From assembly GCA_003024985.2 (NCBI GenBank), contig PXIH01S0029362.1: 11,287 nt of DNA; one strand, written 5' to 3'. The translations under genes were made by a program, and so were the position numbers. The notes beneath the pieces were generated by a model. The model was not told the origin of the DNA and ran no database searches. It saw only the letters and a program-made list of their open reading frames with translations. This DNA comes from Euperipatoides rowelli (Eukaryota; Onychophora; Udeonychophora; Euonychophora; Peripatopsidae). Below, piece after piece: positions 1 through 7,994 of this stretch; the first letter of the stretch is position 1; each line of letters begins with the position of its first letter.

Positions 1-560
1 TTTTTTTTTTTAAAAAAAAGGCCCTTTATTACACACTGTAGTTTAATTAGTTCAATATGTTTTTGTTTAGAATACTGTATTTGATAAAGTAAGTTGTATG
101 TACAATATTCTATAAAGTAAAAAAAAAAACATTGAAGAAAAATACAGGTATTGTTTCTTTTTTTATTATATTTTATTTATTTGCTTATCTTAACTCTTTG
201 TTCCACAAACTTTATTTAATGCTACCACTTCTTTTCTGTAAAACACTCTAGGGGGCGCAATACTATCCATAATTCTGGAATTGAAAATTAACCTCTGTAA
301 AAATATTTTACAAATGTATTAGCACCACACACAATATTGTCATTCAGGAACACTTATAATTCCTGAAAATTTCAATAAATCAATCAAGCTAATTGACTAA
401 TCAATTGACAACGACAAAGAGTAGATTGGAAAAAGAAAAATATTTTTTTTTTAGTAAAACTTGCAATATTTCAATAAAAATTTATATTTAATAACACTTG
501 AATTGTTACTGTCAACTGCAGTAAAAAATAAATATCTCTATGAAGCAAGCGTGGTCATCT
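1..560. other. A/T-rich non-coding stretch
   Basis: I see no gene in this stretch. It opens with a poly(T)/poly(A) run and contains several further A or T runs (for example near 120 and 443). A short G/C-richer patch at 250-258 (GGGGGCGCA) stands alone. Short AATTGAC repeats lie around 391-410. On the minus strand AATAAA occurs near 28, but nothing coding leads into it. Confidence 0.6.
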
Positions 561-725
561 TTAAATAAGTGGCTGAACCTGCAGGGTTGCTAGATGTCCC
601 CAGAAGGGAACAACATACTCAAATACCATAAATTCCTCAACAAATTTTACAGAGATTTTTTTTTTTAAAATTAGGTTCCTGATCAGGTCCATTATGCAAT
701 AGAGGGTTAACATATTTGCAAATTT
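561..725 (-). other. Weak terminal-exon candidate, minus strand
   Basis: On the minus strand a pyrimidine-rich tract ending in TTTTTTTTCTTCAG (CAG at 728-726) precedes an open frame that runs to TAA at 563-561. The frame encodes about 54 residues after the putative acceptor. It includes the stretches VKFVEEFMVFEYVVPFWG and HLATLQVQPLI. The 560-610 part is G/C-richer than its surroundings, which could mean an old exon or a dispersed repeat. I do not recognise the protein. A lysine run encoded by an A-tract (around 657-670) argues against a real exon, and poly(T)-AG acceptors arise easily by chance in DNA this rich in T. Recorded only as a candidate. Confidence 0.12.
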
Positions 726-743
726 CTGAAGAAAAAAAAGCAT

Positions 744-1041
744 ATTACATAAGTGTCCTGCAATTAATCCTGAGAATTAAAAAAAAATGAGTTCAACTAC
801 AGTAAATAATGAATTTTGCAACAAAAAAGCTAGACTGTCTCCAACCTCATTAAATGCCTCCATTTTTATTATTATTAAGAATATTTTTACCTTGTGCTAA
901 ATCATTAACATTGTCATATACAATACTAATCATGATAAATAATATTTGTATTTTTTTTTATATATTGTTTATCTTACTTCTGATGCTCATAATAAATTAT
1001 ATTGGTGCCATTAAGAAGGTTTAAACATAATTAGATTTATG
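744..1041. other. A/T-rich non-coding stretch
   Basis: No gene, RNA or repeat beyond short A and T runs can be supported here. It leads directly into the GATA microsatellite. Confidence 0.6.
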
Positions 1042-1087
1042 GATAGATAGATAGATAGATAGAAGATAGATAGATAGATAGATAGAG

Positions 1088-1131
<44 letters not shown>

Positions 1132-1216
1132 TACAGAGAGATAGATAGAGAGATAGATAGCATAGTCATAGATAGACAGACAGATACACAGTCGTAGATA
1201 GACAGATACAGATAGA
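1042..1216. repeat. GATA tetranucleotide microsatellite, compound
   Basis: The tract is about 175 bp of (GATA)n read on the plus strand. It is interrupted by GA-dinucleotide stretches (about 1120-1140) and by GACA/CAGA variants towards the 3' end (about 1177-1216), with single-base slips at about 1063 and 1085. Mixed GATA, GA and GACA blocks indicate slippage plus decay at the 3' side. The reverse-strand open frame made of repeated Ser-Ile-Tyr-Leu units is a by-product of the repeat, not a gene. Confidence 0.97.
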
Positions 1217-2250
1217 GAAATCTGCTTATGTTTGATGGGCCATCTAAGAATCATTATTTACACTGTAAATCACGTGTAAGCCTATTGAGAAGATATGGTA
1301 TAGAGAAAAAGGATATATTGACCCCCCCTTCTCTAAAACTTGAAAATCTATCTTATTAATATTTACTTTTATTTGCTTTTTTGTAAACAATGAACAAATT
1401 GCATTTGTTAAGTTTTGCTCTTTTTGTTAAAGTTTATTTTCTCATTGTATTATCAGATGTAATCATTATCAGCTATCTATTATTTATATCTACATTATTT
1501 ATAAGCTATAACATCCATTAAAAATTTCTAGATTTTGTCCTATTATTTTGCATATTGGTTTATCATTGTGGCATGCATTATTATAAAATACATATTTATT
1601 AAAATAAGCCGTTACCCCTCTTTTTTAATTTCTGTAATTGCAATATGCATATAACTCCCTACTAAGTTGATAATGTATGTGACTCATACTTCCAGACTAG
1701 CCCAGGTCTATTCCTCATGTTTAACATTACTCTGATGTGAGTATTAATATATTAAACAAAGAAAAGATTTTTGCATTCATTGGGTTTTTTTTCATAATGT
1801 GGATAATTCATTTACTAGTCTTCTAAAAAAAAATCNTGTTAAGGAGTGGACTAAAGCCGATGATTATAGTCCAGCTTGCAAATATTCACTTTCGTACTAT
1901 TATTGTCCATTGAAACTTTTAACACAATTGAATTTTATCATTGTGTTAATTTATGGTAACTCAATATGATATTTCATTTTCTCCATTCTCTGAAAATGTA
2001 TAATATACTAGATAAATAAGAAAGAACGATAAACAGAAAGGAATAATCTAACTATCCAATCTAAAGGTGGGATCACTCATTTGAGATGCAGAGTTTAATA
2101 AATGATATGTTTCAAACAGCTTTGTTTTCAATATCAGATACTGACTACGAGACAAGTCAAAAGAATAGCATGAATGCCATTAATAACTACAAAGAGGTTC
2201 GGTTATTAGAATGTTTTGCTATTAAATAAAAAAAAATCTAAATGCATATG
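1217..2250. other. Featureless A/T-rich stretch
   Basis: About 1 kb without a supportable gene. All frames on both strands are broken by frequent stops. A run of seven C residues at 1322-1328 and one unresolved base at 1836 are the only local oddities. I see no tandem or inverted repeat of useful length. Confidence 0.55.
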
Positions 2251-2252
2251 AT

Positions 2253-2308
2253 GAATTCATGTATAGAGCCCGACTATGCTTAATTCATGTATGGATTGTC
2301 CCGACCTA
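2253..2308 (+). repeat. Short tandem duplication, period about 29 bp
   Basis: AATTCATGTATAGAG followed by CCCGACTA (from 2253) is repeated from 2282 as AATTCATGTATGGA, a few bases, then CCCGACCTA. The two units differ by substitutions and a short indel, so the duplication is not recent. No function is evident. Confidence 0.6.
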
Positions 2309-2377
2309 ATGTTATTTCAGTATTCATTGCTTGTTAAATATGATTGTGCAACTATGTGGAGATGTTTTCAACTTTGT

Positions 2378-2677
2378 TTACCTTGATAGTTCCAAGTCTC
2401 GACACCTCCATGTTGGGGCACAGGAAATAATGATAAGCTTTTCTGGGTCTTCTCGTGCCTACTCATCTCATGTACACATTACAATATTTCTTTTAGCACC
2501 TTTTTCCAATATAATTTCATCGTATGTAATGGTCTGGCAGGTGACTGTTTCAGTAATATGTTTCTTTAGAAATACCAGCATGCTAACCATTTTAAGTTGT
2601 TTGGACTCAAGTAGGAAGTCACGAGCAATGCTTCTTTGTGATACCATACACGGCAGGATTGTATACTTTATTTTACA
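2378..2677 (-). pseudogene. Unrecognised coding-like remnant, minus strand
   Basis: On the minus strand one frame is open for 69 codons (2677 down to the TGA at 2470-2468), with the only long Met start at 2647-2645. After that TGA and a TAG three codons later, the same frame stays open to TAA at 2380-2378. The composition is protein-like rather than A/T junk. Readable pieces are SIARDFLLESKQLKMVSMLV, VTCQTITYDEIILEKGAKR and, past the stops, AREDPEKLIIISCAPTW. The end TCAAG/GTAAAC would be a good splice donor at 2382/2381. I do not recognise the family. It could be a broken host exon, an old retrotransposon or transposase fragment, or chance. The overlapping plus-strand open frame at 2331-2717 (128 codons) has a hydrophobic, Ser-rich translation and looks like its shadow. 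Confidence 0.22.
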
Positions 2678-2830
2678 TCATGTCTCTTCATTAAAATTAT
2701 TGTCTTGCCTGATTTAACAATATAGTGACTATTTCAGTTACATTTGTTTATAGAATGGCCTAGGAATAGAACCAAGGGTTAAACACTATGTGCCGTACCA
2801 TGCCTCATCATAGTCCAACGTTATAATGCT

Positions 2831-3506
2831 GGGTGTTCCAAAAGTCCCAATCTATTTTCTTGAAATACAAGTGCAACAGGAGTTTAAATGAAAATTCAGA
2901 TAAGCAGCACCTACAATAACCGACTTCTATTAAGTTCAAAAGAACTTGAAATTTTTGTGATGAGAAATGTTCAGGCAGACCGAAGATTTTCAAGGATCAG
3001 GTAGGATATATTCAGCAAGCATATTGGTCCCTTCATGTTCATGGAACCCACAGTTACTGGTGTCACCTACTTGATTATGCTAGAGCAATATTTGGAACCA
3101 CAGCTTATCCAGTATGGTGTCATGAATTCTGTTCTTTTCCAGTAGGATGGTGTCCGCACATTTTGCAATTGTTGTGCGTGACTATCTCAACAACACTTTT
3201 CAGAACAGATGGATAGGTAGAGCTCTACCGAAACATTTGGTGTCACATTCCCCCTATTGACACCATTAGACTTCTTTGCCTGGGACTACATTAATTTTCC
3301 GGTGTACAAAACAAGCATTTCTGATCTTCCTAGTCGCAACGCATTTACACAGCAGTACATGCAATTTCAGCTAACATTCTTTATGATGTTTTCAGAGCTA
3401 TTGTGGAACTTTGGTAACAATGTCTTGAAATGAAAGGGGGGAGGGCATGTAGAGCTGTATTAAATATGTAATATATCATTGAGGTGCGTAACTTATAAAA
3501 CATTTA
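2831..3506 (+). mobile_element. Decayed, internally deleted mariner-like element
   Basis: The 5' end reads GGGTGTTCCAAAAGTCCC (2831-2848), which is the form of terminal inverted repeat found on many invertebrate IS630-Tc1-mariner elements. A decayed 3' partner is plausible at 3488-3506. There ACTTATAAAACAT (3491-3503) matches 9 of 13 bases of the reverse complement of the 5' end. The roughly 676 bp between holds a broken transposase gene in the expected orientation. That is about half the length of a complete element of this type, in line with the internal deletion seen in the coding part. No clear TA target-site duplication is visible on either side, so the exact borders are uncertain. The copy cannot move on its own. 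Confidence 0.8.
2962..3433 (+). pseudogene. Mariner-superfamily (DDE_3-type) transposase pseudogene
   Basis: A functional transposase of this family binds the terminal repeats through an N-terminal helix-turn-helix pair and cuts DNA with an Asp/Asp/(Asp or Glu) catalytic triad. The visible pieces, in order, are: the linker motif SGRPK (2971-2985) followed by KDQVGYIQQAY; then, in another frame, GPFMF, TVTG and YLIML (3026-3088); FQ-stop-DG (3137-3151), which corresponds to the family's FQQDG with the second catalytic Asp at 3146-3148; VRDYLNN (3174-3194); RWIGR (3207-3221); and PLDFF followed by W (3263-3283). The jump from the SGRPK linker straight to GPFMF, with a frame change near 3020-3026, means the first catalytic Asp and its surroundings are deleted. 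A TAG replaces a Gln codon at 3143-3145. At 3249-3257 the family's Ser-Pro-Asp reads Ser-Pro-Tyr, followed by a one-base loss. The reading ends at TGA 3431-3433. Confidence 0.85.
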
Positions 3507-3774
3507 TAAACATTGGTGAAGTCATTTTAAGATTAATTAATCTAAGATCTAAATAAAAAGTAAAAATGAATGAGTTGCATGCAACAGCAGATAAGATATA
3601 AGATGAGGGTTTTTAAATTATTTAAATTAAAAAAAAAAGAATAAACATTTTATGTACAGTATAAGAATTTGAAGGAATGCATGAACACTTTTTTTTTAAA
3701 AAAACTTAATTAAAAAAGTAAGTATACGGTCTTGGGAAAACAAAAAGGTAGTTATACACCCCAATACATCACTG

Positions 3775-3803
3775 GCATGAACTGTTTATTAACAGTGGTA
3801 TGC
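3775..3803. repeat. Short hairpin (inverted repeat)
   Basis: GCAT at 3775 and ACTGTT at 3781-3786 pair with AACAGT at 3791-3796 and ATGC at 3800-3803. A small internal bulge separates the two stem parts, and the loop is TATT. The length and loop resemble a simple stem-loop, but the purpose is unknown. Confidence 0.5.
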
Positions 3804-3944
3804 AGCTTGTTGGCCTAGACTTTAGTGTATGTCTTTTATTTTTAATAAAGCTTTCAGTCTTTCAAAACCCTGCAATTATCAATTTTAATTCTGTAAATTA
3901 GCTGATCCTGTGGGAAAATAATTAAAATTTATTCTTTTAAGAAC

Positions 3945-3963
3945 CACTTACGGCTGGTAAGTG
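3945..3963. repeat. Short hairpin CACTTAC/GTAAGTG
   Basis: CACTTAC (3945-3951) and GTAAGTG (3957-3963) form a perfect 7-bp stem with a 5-base loop. The right arm also resembles a splice donor, which is probably coincidence. Confidence 0.4.
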
Positions 3964-4101
3964 ATGGGTTTCTATCTTTAAAAAAAAAAAATCAAATGAA
4001 CAAAAATAATACGAGATGTAAAATAAAACATAAGTTACGGTACAGTACTTTTTTTTTACGTACTTAAAAATGATTTACCATAACGTTTTTGTAATCTATT
4101 T

Positions 4102-4269
4102 AGACTATTTGTGCAATGAAAAAATAAATATTAAATCTAAATAAATTGTTGCACAAGATGATGGCTGTTGCTTCCACGTGTGGTATTTTCTCGTTTTGCC
4201 CGGCTTCATCGTGGAAACTATATTTGTTGTGCACACAGAAAAGAGCTCTAGTGTTTATGCACAAAGTCT
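4102..4269. repeat. Nested inverted repeat, three layers
   Basis: Three concentric pairs are visible. The outermost is AGACT-AT-TTGTGCA (4102-4115) with TGCACAA-AGTCT (4258-4269). The middle is TGCACAA (4150-4156) with TTGTGCA (4227-4233). The innermost is TTCCACG (4172-4178) with CGTGGAA (4210-4216). The outer and middle layers use the same heptamer. The centre is G/C-richer than the flanks and includes CCACGTGTGG at 4174-4183, which contains a CACGTG E-box. The form suits a small palindromic MITE or a hairpin transcript, but arm matches are short. Confidence 0.45.
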
Positions 4270-4315
4270 AGCATTGTCACTCTATATATTTTTAGCTCGT
4301 TGTAGAAATAGCTGA

Positions 4316-4411
4316 TACGTCATCTATTACATCATCTTAACACAAATCAAAGTGAACACCATGTGTTTATTTCATTCGTGTTTAAGATGATGTAATACAG
4401 TATATGACGTA
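4316..4411. repeat. Imperfect inverted repeat with TGACGTA ends
   Basis: TACGTCA (4316-4322) and TATTACATCATCTTAACAC (4325-4343) are mirrored by GTGTTTAAGATGATGTAATA (4378-4397) and TGACGTA (4405-4411). The inner arms are 19-20 bases long and differ by one extra A. The loop is about 34 bases. The outer heptamers have the form of CRE/AP-1-like sites, which may be coincidental. It lies 46 bp beyond the nested repeat at 4102-4269. Confidence 0.65.
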
Positions 4412-5664
4412 GTCTGCTTTTTCTAACATTGTATAAATCTTAGATTTTAACACCTTTTTAAATAAAATAAGAAAATTTGATGAATTAAACCATCTATATC
4501 TATGATTAAACATACAATTTTTGGCAAATAAAACTAAATTGATAAACTTTAATTTGAAATATTCTTTCAATTAGGAAATACAATTTTCTGTCTATATACA
4601 TTATTTTGTAACCTAAAATAGTTAATAAGATGAAATTTTGTTGCTACATAAATTTACAGTTTTATATTTACTGCATTTCTATCCTGTTGTAAACCTTATT
4701 TCTTTAATTCCACTTCATCTTCACTTTAAATATGATGGTTTTATGTGTTCTTGTTAAGCTTTCCATCAAAGTCAGAAACATCAAACTCGTAAAAGGATAA
4801 ACAGACTTTGGTTTTAAGATTTAGAATGCATTTTTACCAGTGCACATTAGTCAATTCAAATAAAATGCAAAACTCTTCACATTTTAACGATTCAAATGAT
4901 TTAAAGTGGAGAGGACTATAATAATTAATCTTGATAAATTTCAATACAAAATTACTTTAGTTGTAAAGATGTTCTGTATTTTACAGGCTAGAAAGATTAA
5001 ACCTTTTAATATCTATAGTATTATGTCTTAAGCATTACATACAGTACTAAAAGACTTCATATGTTTGCTACAAATTTATGTTTTTTTTTTTTAAAAAAAT
5101 ACATGATCGATTTGTCTTTTTTCCCCTCTAAGAAAAAAAAATATTTTGTCAAGAAAGGATTGTTGATTTTTAAAATTAAAAAAAAAAATCCAATAAAAGT
5201 TTATTTTTTTATTGTATTTGGGTTTTTTTTTAATGTATTTGTTTTTTTAAATAGTAAAAGGCAATTATTTTTAATACTTCTTTTAAATTGAAACTCATTA
5301 ATAAAAGCACAAATATCAGCATTTATATTATACTTTATTTTTTTGCAAAGTTCTTTAGGCTAAAAAATGTATTTTGGCTTCACATTAGTTTAATTTTCTC
5401 CAATATTGATTTAAGATAAAGTCCTAATAATCAATACTTTACAATGTAACAGTATTATTTCATTAGTTTTGCTATATTTAGAGAAAAATAACGTTAAATT
5501 AAAGATGAAAGTATACCAACAAAAATTACCATACAAAAAAATTTTTTTTTTAAAAAAAATGAAGCCTTTGACATAGAAGTAGGCACTTTTATCCATTTCC
5601 ATTTATTAAATATTTTTATTAATATTTTGTGTTCTATTATACTTATTTAATTGCTGATCCCTAA
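4412..5664. other. Long A/T-rich stretch, no gene seen
   Basis: More than 1.2 kb with no supportable gene. The part from 5080 to 5290 is dominated by poly(T) and poly(A) runs, so its open frame of Phe, Lys and Leu is an artefact of composition. On the minus strand two AATAAA sequences (5620-5615 and 5607-5602) lie 45-58 bases past the stop of the exon candidate at 5665-5782. Confidence 0.55.
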
Positions 5665-5782
5665 CTACATCATGGTGAGCTTTGATACATTGGCAAAAAT
5701 GTTTTGTTCACTTAGCTTTACTGTACCGGCAATCTTCCATTCAAATTTTGTTTTCCTTGACAATTTGCATATTTCTGTACTT
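5665..5782 (-). CDS. Candidate terminal coding exon, protein unknown
   Basis: On the minus strand CTG, nine T residues and CAG (5785-5783) make a strong splice acceptor. From 5782 the frame A|AGT ACA GAA runs for 38 codons to TAG at 5667-5665. It is closed by an in-frame TGA just inside the presumed intron. The translation looks like real protein: STEICKLSRKTKFEWKIAG continuing as TVKLSEQNIFANVSKLTMM. Two AATAAA signals follow 45 and 58 bases beyond the stop, which would give a short 3' UTR. I do not recognise the protein, and no partner exon can be assigned upstream (higher coordinates). A/T-rich DNA produces T-tracts and AATAAA freely, and the plus strand is also open across this stretch (5651-5833), so chance remains a serious alternative. 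Confidence 0.25.
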
Positions 5783-6396
5783 CTGAAAAAAAAACAGTGT
5801 CACCTCTCATACTTTGAAAAAAAATATATATAACTGATATCAAGTTGAATCAAATCACCATTCCATTGTCCAGGGGAAGGGGAGGATGTCTTTAATATTA
5901 GTGTACAGATTATCTAAAAAAAAAAAATCCTTAGTGGCCATTATATATGAAATACTTGTTTAGTTTCATTTCACTTTCCTTTACATCATTGCTTTTTTCT
6001 TCATCCTGCCAATGTAGAAGTGAAATAATATGGATGCATTAATTATAATTAAAAGTTTAACTTAGATGACAGTTCTATATTGCATCTAAAGATACCTTTA
6101 GTCACATCTAATGATTTCCACCTTTGACTCAATTGTATGATACATCATTCTGCTTCTTCATTATTTTTAAGTTTTTCACTCAGTTTTATAAAAATGATTT
6201 CAAAAAGCAATAAAATATTCAAACACTGCTAATAGTAGAGATTAGGCCTACTCAATACCTGCACGCACCTAACGTATCAATAGAAACAATTAAAAAAATA
6301 GTTACTATATTATTATTAGTAGTAGTAGTAAATTTCATCGTAAAACAGTTTATGCACTCATTAAAATAAACAGAAAGATATAAATTTTGAATATAT
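5783..6396. other. A/T-rich stretch, short TTA/AGT triplet run
   Basis: No gene is supported. The only repeat is a short triplet run at about 6309-6330 (TAT/TTA turning into AGT units). If the exon candidate at 5665-5782 is real, this would be intron. Confidence 0.5.
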
Positions 6397-6434
6397 GTGG
6401 GTCAAGCCAACACCGAGTGGGTCAAACCTCCTCA
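6397..6434 (+). repeat. Direct repeat copy 1, two GTGGGTCAA motifs
   Basis: GTGGGTCAA at 6397-6405 is followed 20 bp later by GTGGGTCAAACCTCCT at 6417-6432. The same pair, with small changes, recurs at 6753-6787. The two copies are G/C-richer than the 320 bp between them. Confidence 0.65.
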
Positions 6435-6752
6435 CCATGCCTCTTGGGATATATTACATGAATAAAGTGAAAAAAAATATAAGAATATTTCAACAATATG
6501 AGGTTGCTCACTACATCTTAGTTAATATTATGTTATAGTAAAATTTCCAAATAAAATAAATGTAACTTCTATATCTCCTTACACTAGAGGAACAAAAATA
6601 ACAGCTTTTTTGCAACGGATCTTAAAACACATGTTGTTCGCTTTGTTTCACTTCAACAACTAAACAAAATGATTGATTTTGATGCACTATTAATTTTGAT
6701 CATCCTTTACATGTAGCAACACAAAACAATACTACATTTTCTTATAACCAGG

Positions 6753-6787
6753 GTGGGTCAAAACTCCACAATGGTCAAACCTCCTAA
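6753..6787 (+). repeat. Direct repeat copy 2, two GTGGGTCAA-type motifs
   Basis: GTGGGTCAAAACTCC (6753-6767) is followed 18 bp after its start by ATGGTCAAACCTCCT (6771-6785). It matches 6397-6434 at roughly three positions in four and abuts the tandem-repeat block starting at 6795. The two copies sit 356 bp apart in the same orientation. They could be the flanks of an inserted element or remains of a longer-period tandem array. Confidence 0.65.
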
Positions 6788-6794
6788 GCTTCCG

Positions 6795-7370
6795 TTACTA
6801 TTGGAGATTAAGATAAGAAATAAGGACGTTAGTTTAGAATGTATCTATTGAAAAAGTAAGCTATTAGAGCACAAAATTTGCATTTTTAAAGTGCAAGTAT
6901 AAATTTAAAATAAAAGGGAAAAGTTTATAACTACCGAATGTCATTCCTGCAGGCATGACATAAGTTCAGAGCAGTTTAAAGCTTCTTTGAACTGCCAGGG
7001 CTTACGTTAGGTAGAGTGCACATATTGAGCAATCTTTACTATTGGGTATTAAGATTAGAATGTTAGATTGGAATGTTTCTATTGAAAAAGGAAGATATTA
7101 GACCATAATTGCATTTTTCAAGTGAAAGTGTAACTTGAGAATAAAATCGATAGGTATATAAGGATGTCGCTCACACAGATGCAGGCATAACATTAGTACG
7201 GATCAGTTTATAGTTTAGCTTTGAACTGCCAGCACTTACATTAGACAGCTTGCACATATTAAGCAATATTTACTATTGGGGATTACGATAAGAGATAAGA
7301 ATGTTAGATTGGAAGTGTATCTATTGAAAAAGTAAGCTATTAGACCACAATTGCATTTTTGAAGTGAAAG
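6795..7370 (+). repeat. Tandem repeat, unit 234-241 bp, about 2.4 copies
   Basis: TTACTATTGG begins each copy at 6795, 7036 and 7270, giving periods of 241 and 234 bp. Each copy continues with a run containing CTATTGAAAAAG, AGCTATTAGA or a variant, and TTGCATTTTT. The last, partial copy breaks off near 7370. CTTTGAACTGCCAG recurs exactly 234 bp apart (6985 and 7219). In copy 1 this forms a hairpin with GCAGTTTAAAG (6971-6981). Copy 2 lacks several bases present in copies 1 and 3 (after about 7056). The unit length is in the range of satellite monomers. No open reading frame is shared between copies. Confidence 0.9.
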
Positions 7371-7960
7371 TTGCATTTTACCGACATTACAGAATATATT
7401 AATTTAAAATAATCTCTTTGTTGGATTTTTTTGTAATTTGGACCATTGAATTCCTTATAAAAAAATAAATACAAAATATATTTAAAGTTTATTTCTATCA
7501 TTTTTAGATTTGCTTTTATTTATTCCGTTTTGTCTTCATGGGGTAAAATGAGAACCAAATAACTAAACTATAAATGGCGATTAAGAATCAACTTTGGAGT
7601 GGATGATAAATAACACACGTTGATTTTCCAAGTTATTTATTACACGAATTTATATACTTTTATATTATTTTGGTCTAATTGACCTTTTGGGTGTTGAATA
7701 ATAGATAAATATTGTTTTCATAAAAAAAAAAATAAAAAAAACCAGTTTTTCAAATTGATTTATTGAATACAAAAAAAATGAATAAATTTTGATTTCTATA
7801 ATTTTTATTTCTTTTAATTAGTATTCTTTTTTTTATTTTTTTTTTAATCTCTTGAGATAATTAAAGACAAATATATTTTGAGTCTTTGAAAATAAAAAAA
7901 AATAGTAAATTGAAGCATACTTGAAAATAATAATAATTATTGATTATGAAATACAAAATG
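7371..7960. other. A/T-rich stretch, possibly old tandem copies
   Basis: No gene is seen. Around 7440-7600 and again around 7750-7986 the sequence shows loosely similar blocks. TTTCTATCATTTTTA near 7492 resembles TTTCTATAATTTTTA near 7793, and each block ends in the related motif listed at 7578-7603 and 7961-7994. This may be a diverged duplication of about 300-380 bp, blurred by poly(A)/poly(T) expansion. Confidence 0.35.
7578..7603 (+). repeat. End-like motif, copy A
   Basis: GAATCAACTTTGGAGTGGA (7585-7603) is preceded by GCGATTAA, giving an imperfect GATT-GAATC palindrome. It matches the motif at 7961-7986 in the same orientation, 383 bp away, with two substitutions in the 19-bp core. It lacks the AAAGGGTTAA that follows copy B. 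Confidence 0.55.
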
Positions 7961-7994
7961 TGATTCTGAATCGACATTGGAGTGGAAAGGGTTA
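7961..7994 (+). repeat. End-like motif, copy B, finishing in AAAGGGTTAA
   Basis: GATTCTGAATC (7962-7972) is a perfect palindrome around one T. It is followed by GACATTGGAGTGGA and AAAGGGTTAA. Read on the other strand, the edge is TTAACCCTTTCCACTCC. A TTAA target followed by CCCTTT-like ends is the hallmark of piggyBac-type elements and their MITEs. I find no matching opposite end in the window, so this is only a suggestion. Confidence 0.3.

Larger units (their letters stand above)
3507..4100. other. A/T-rich stretch with two small hairpins
   Basis: No gene is supported. Two short inverted repeats lie inside and are listed separately. An AATAAA at 3844-3849 has no coding sequence leading to it. 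Confidence 0.5.

Noticed and set aside
1021-1254. Minus-strand 77-codon open frame of Ser-Ile-Tyr-Leu repeats
   Set aside because: It is simply the translation of the GATA microsatellite.
2331-2717. Plus-strand 128-codon open frame, the longest in the window
   Set aside because: Its translation is a hydrophobic and Ser-rich mix without motifs. The opposite strand reads more like protein, so I treat this as its shadow.
2808-2993. Minus-strand 61-codon open frame
   Set aside because: It is antisense to the mariner-like element, whose coding strand is clearly plus.
4030-4062. Recurring TACAGTA/GGTACAGTAC words here and near 3656, 4397 and 5040
   Set aside because: Short, irregularly spaced and expected at some rate in this composition; no array or CRISPR-like spacing.
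4382-4570. Minus-strand 62-codon open frame
   Set aside because: Composition is as expected of A/T-rich DNA and the end overlaps the inverted repeat at 4316-4411.
5061-5291. Plus-strand 76-codon open frame rich in Phe, Lys and Leu
   Set aside because: It is produced by poly(T) and poly(A) runs; no structure or motif is present.
5411-5602. Minus-strand 63-codon open frame
   Set aside because: It is dominated by Phe and Lys from T and A runs, with no acceptor context or recognisable motif.
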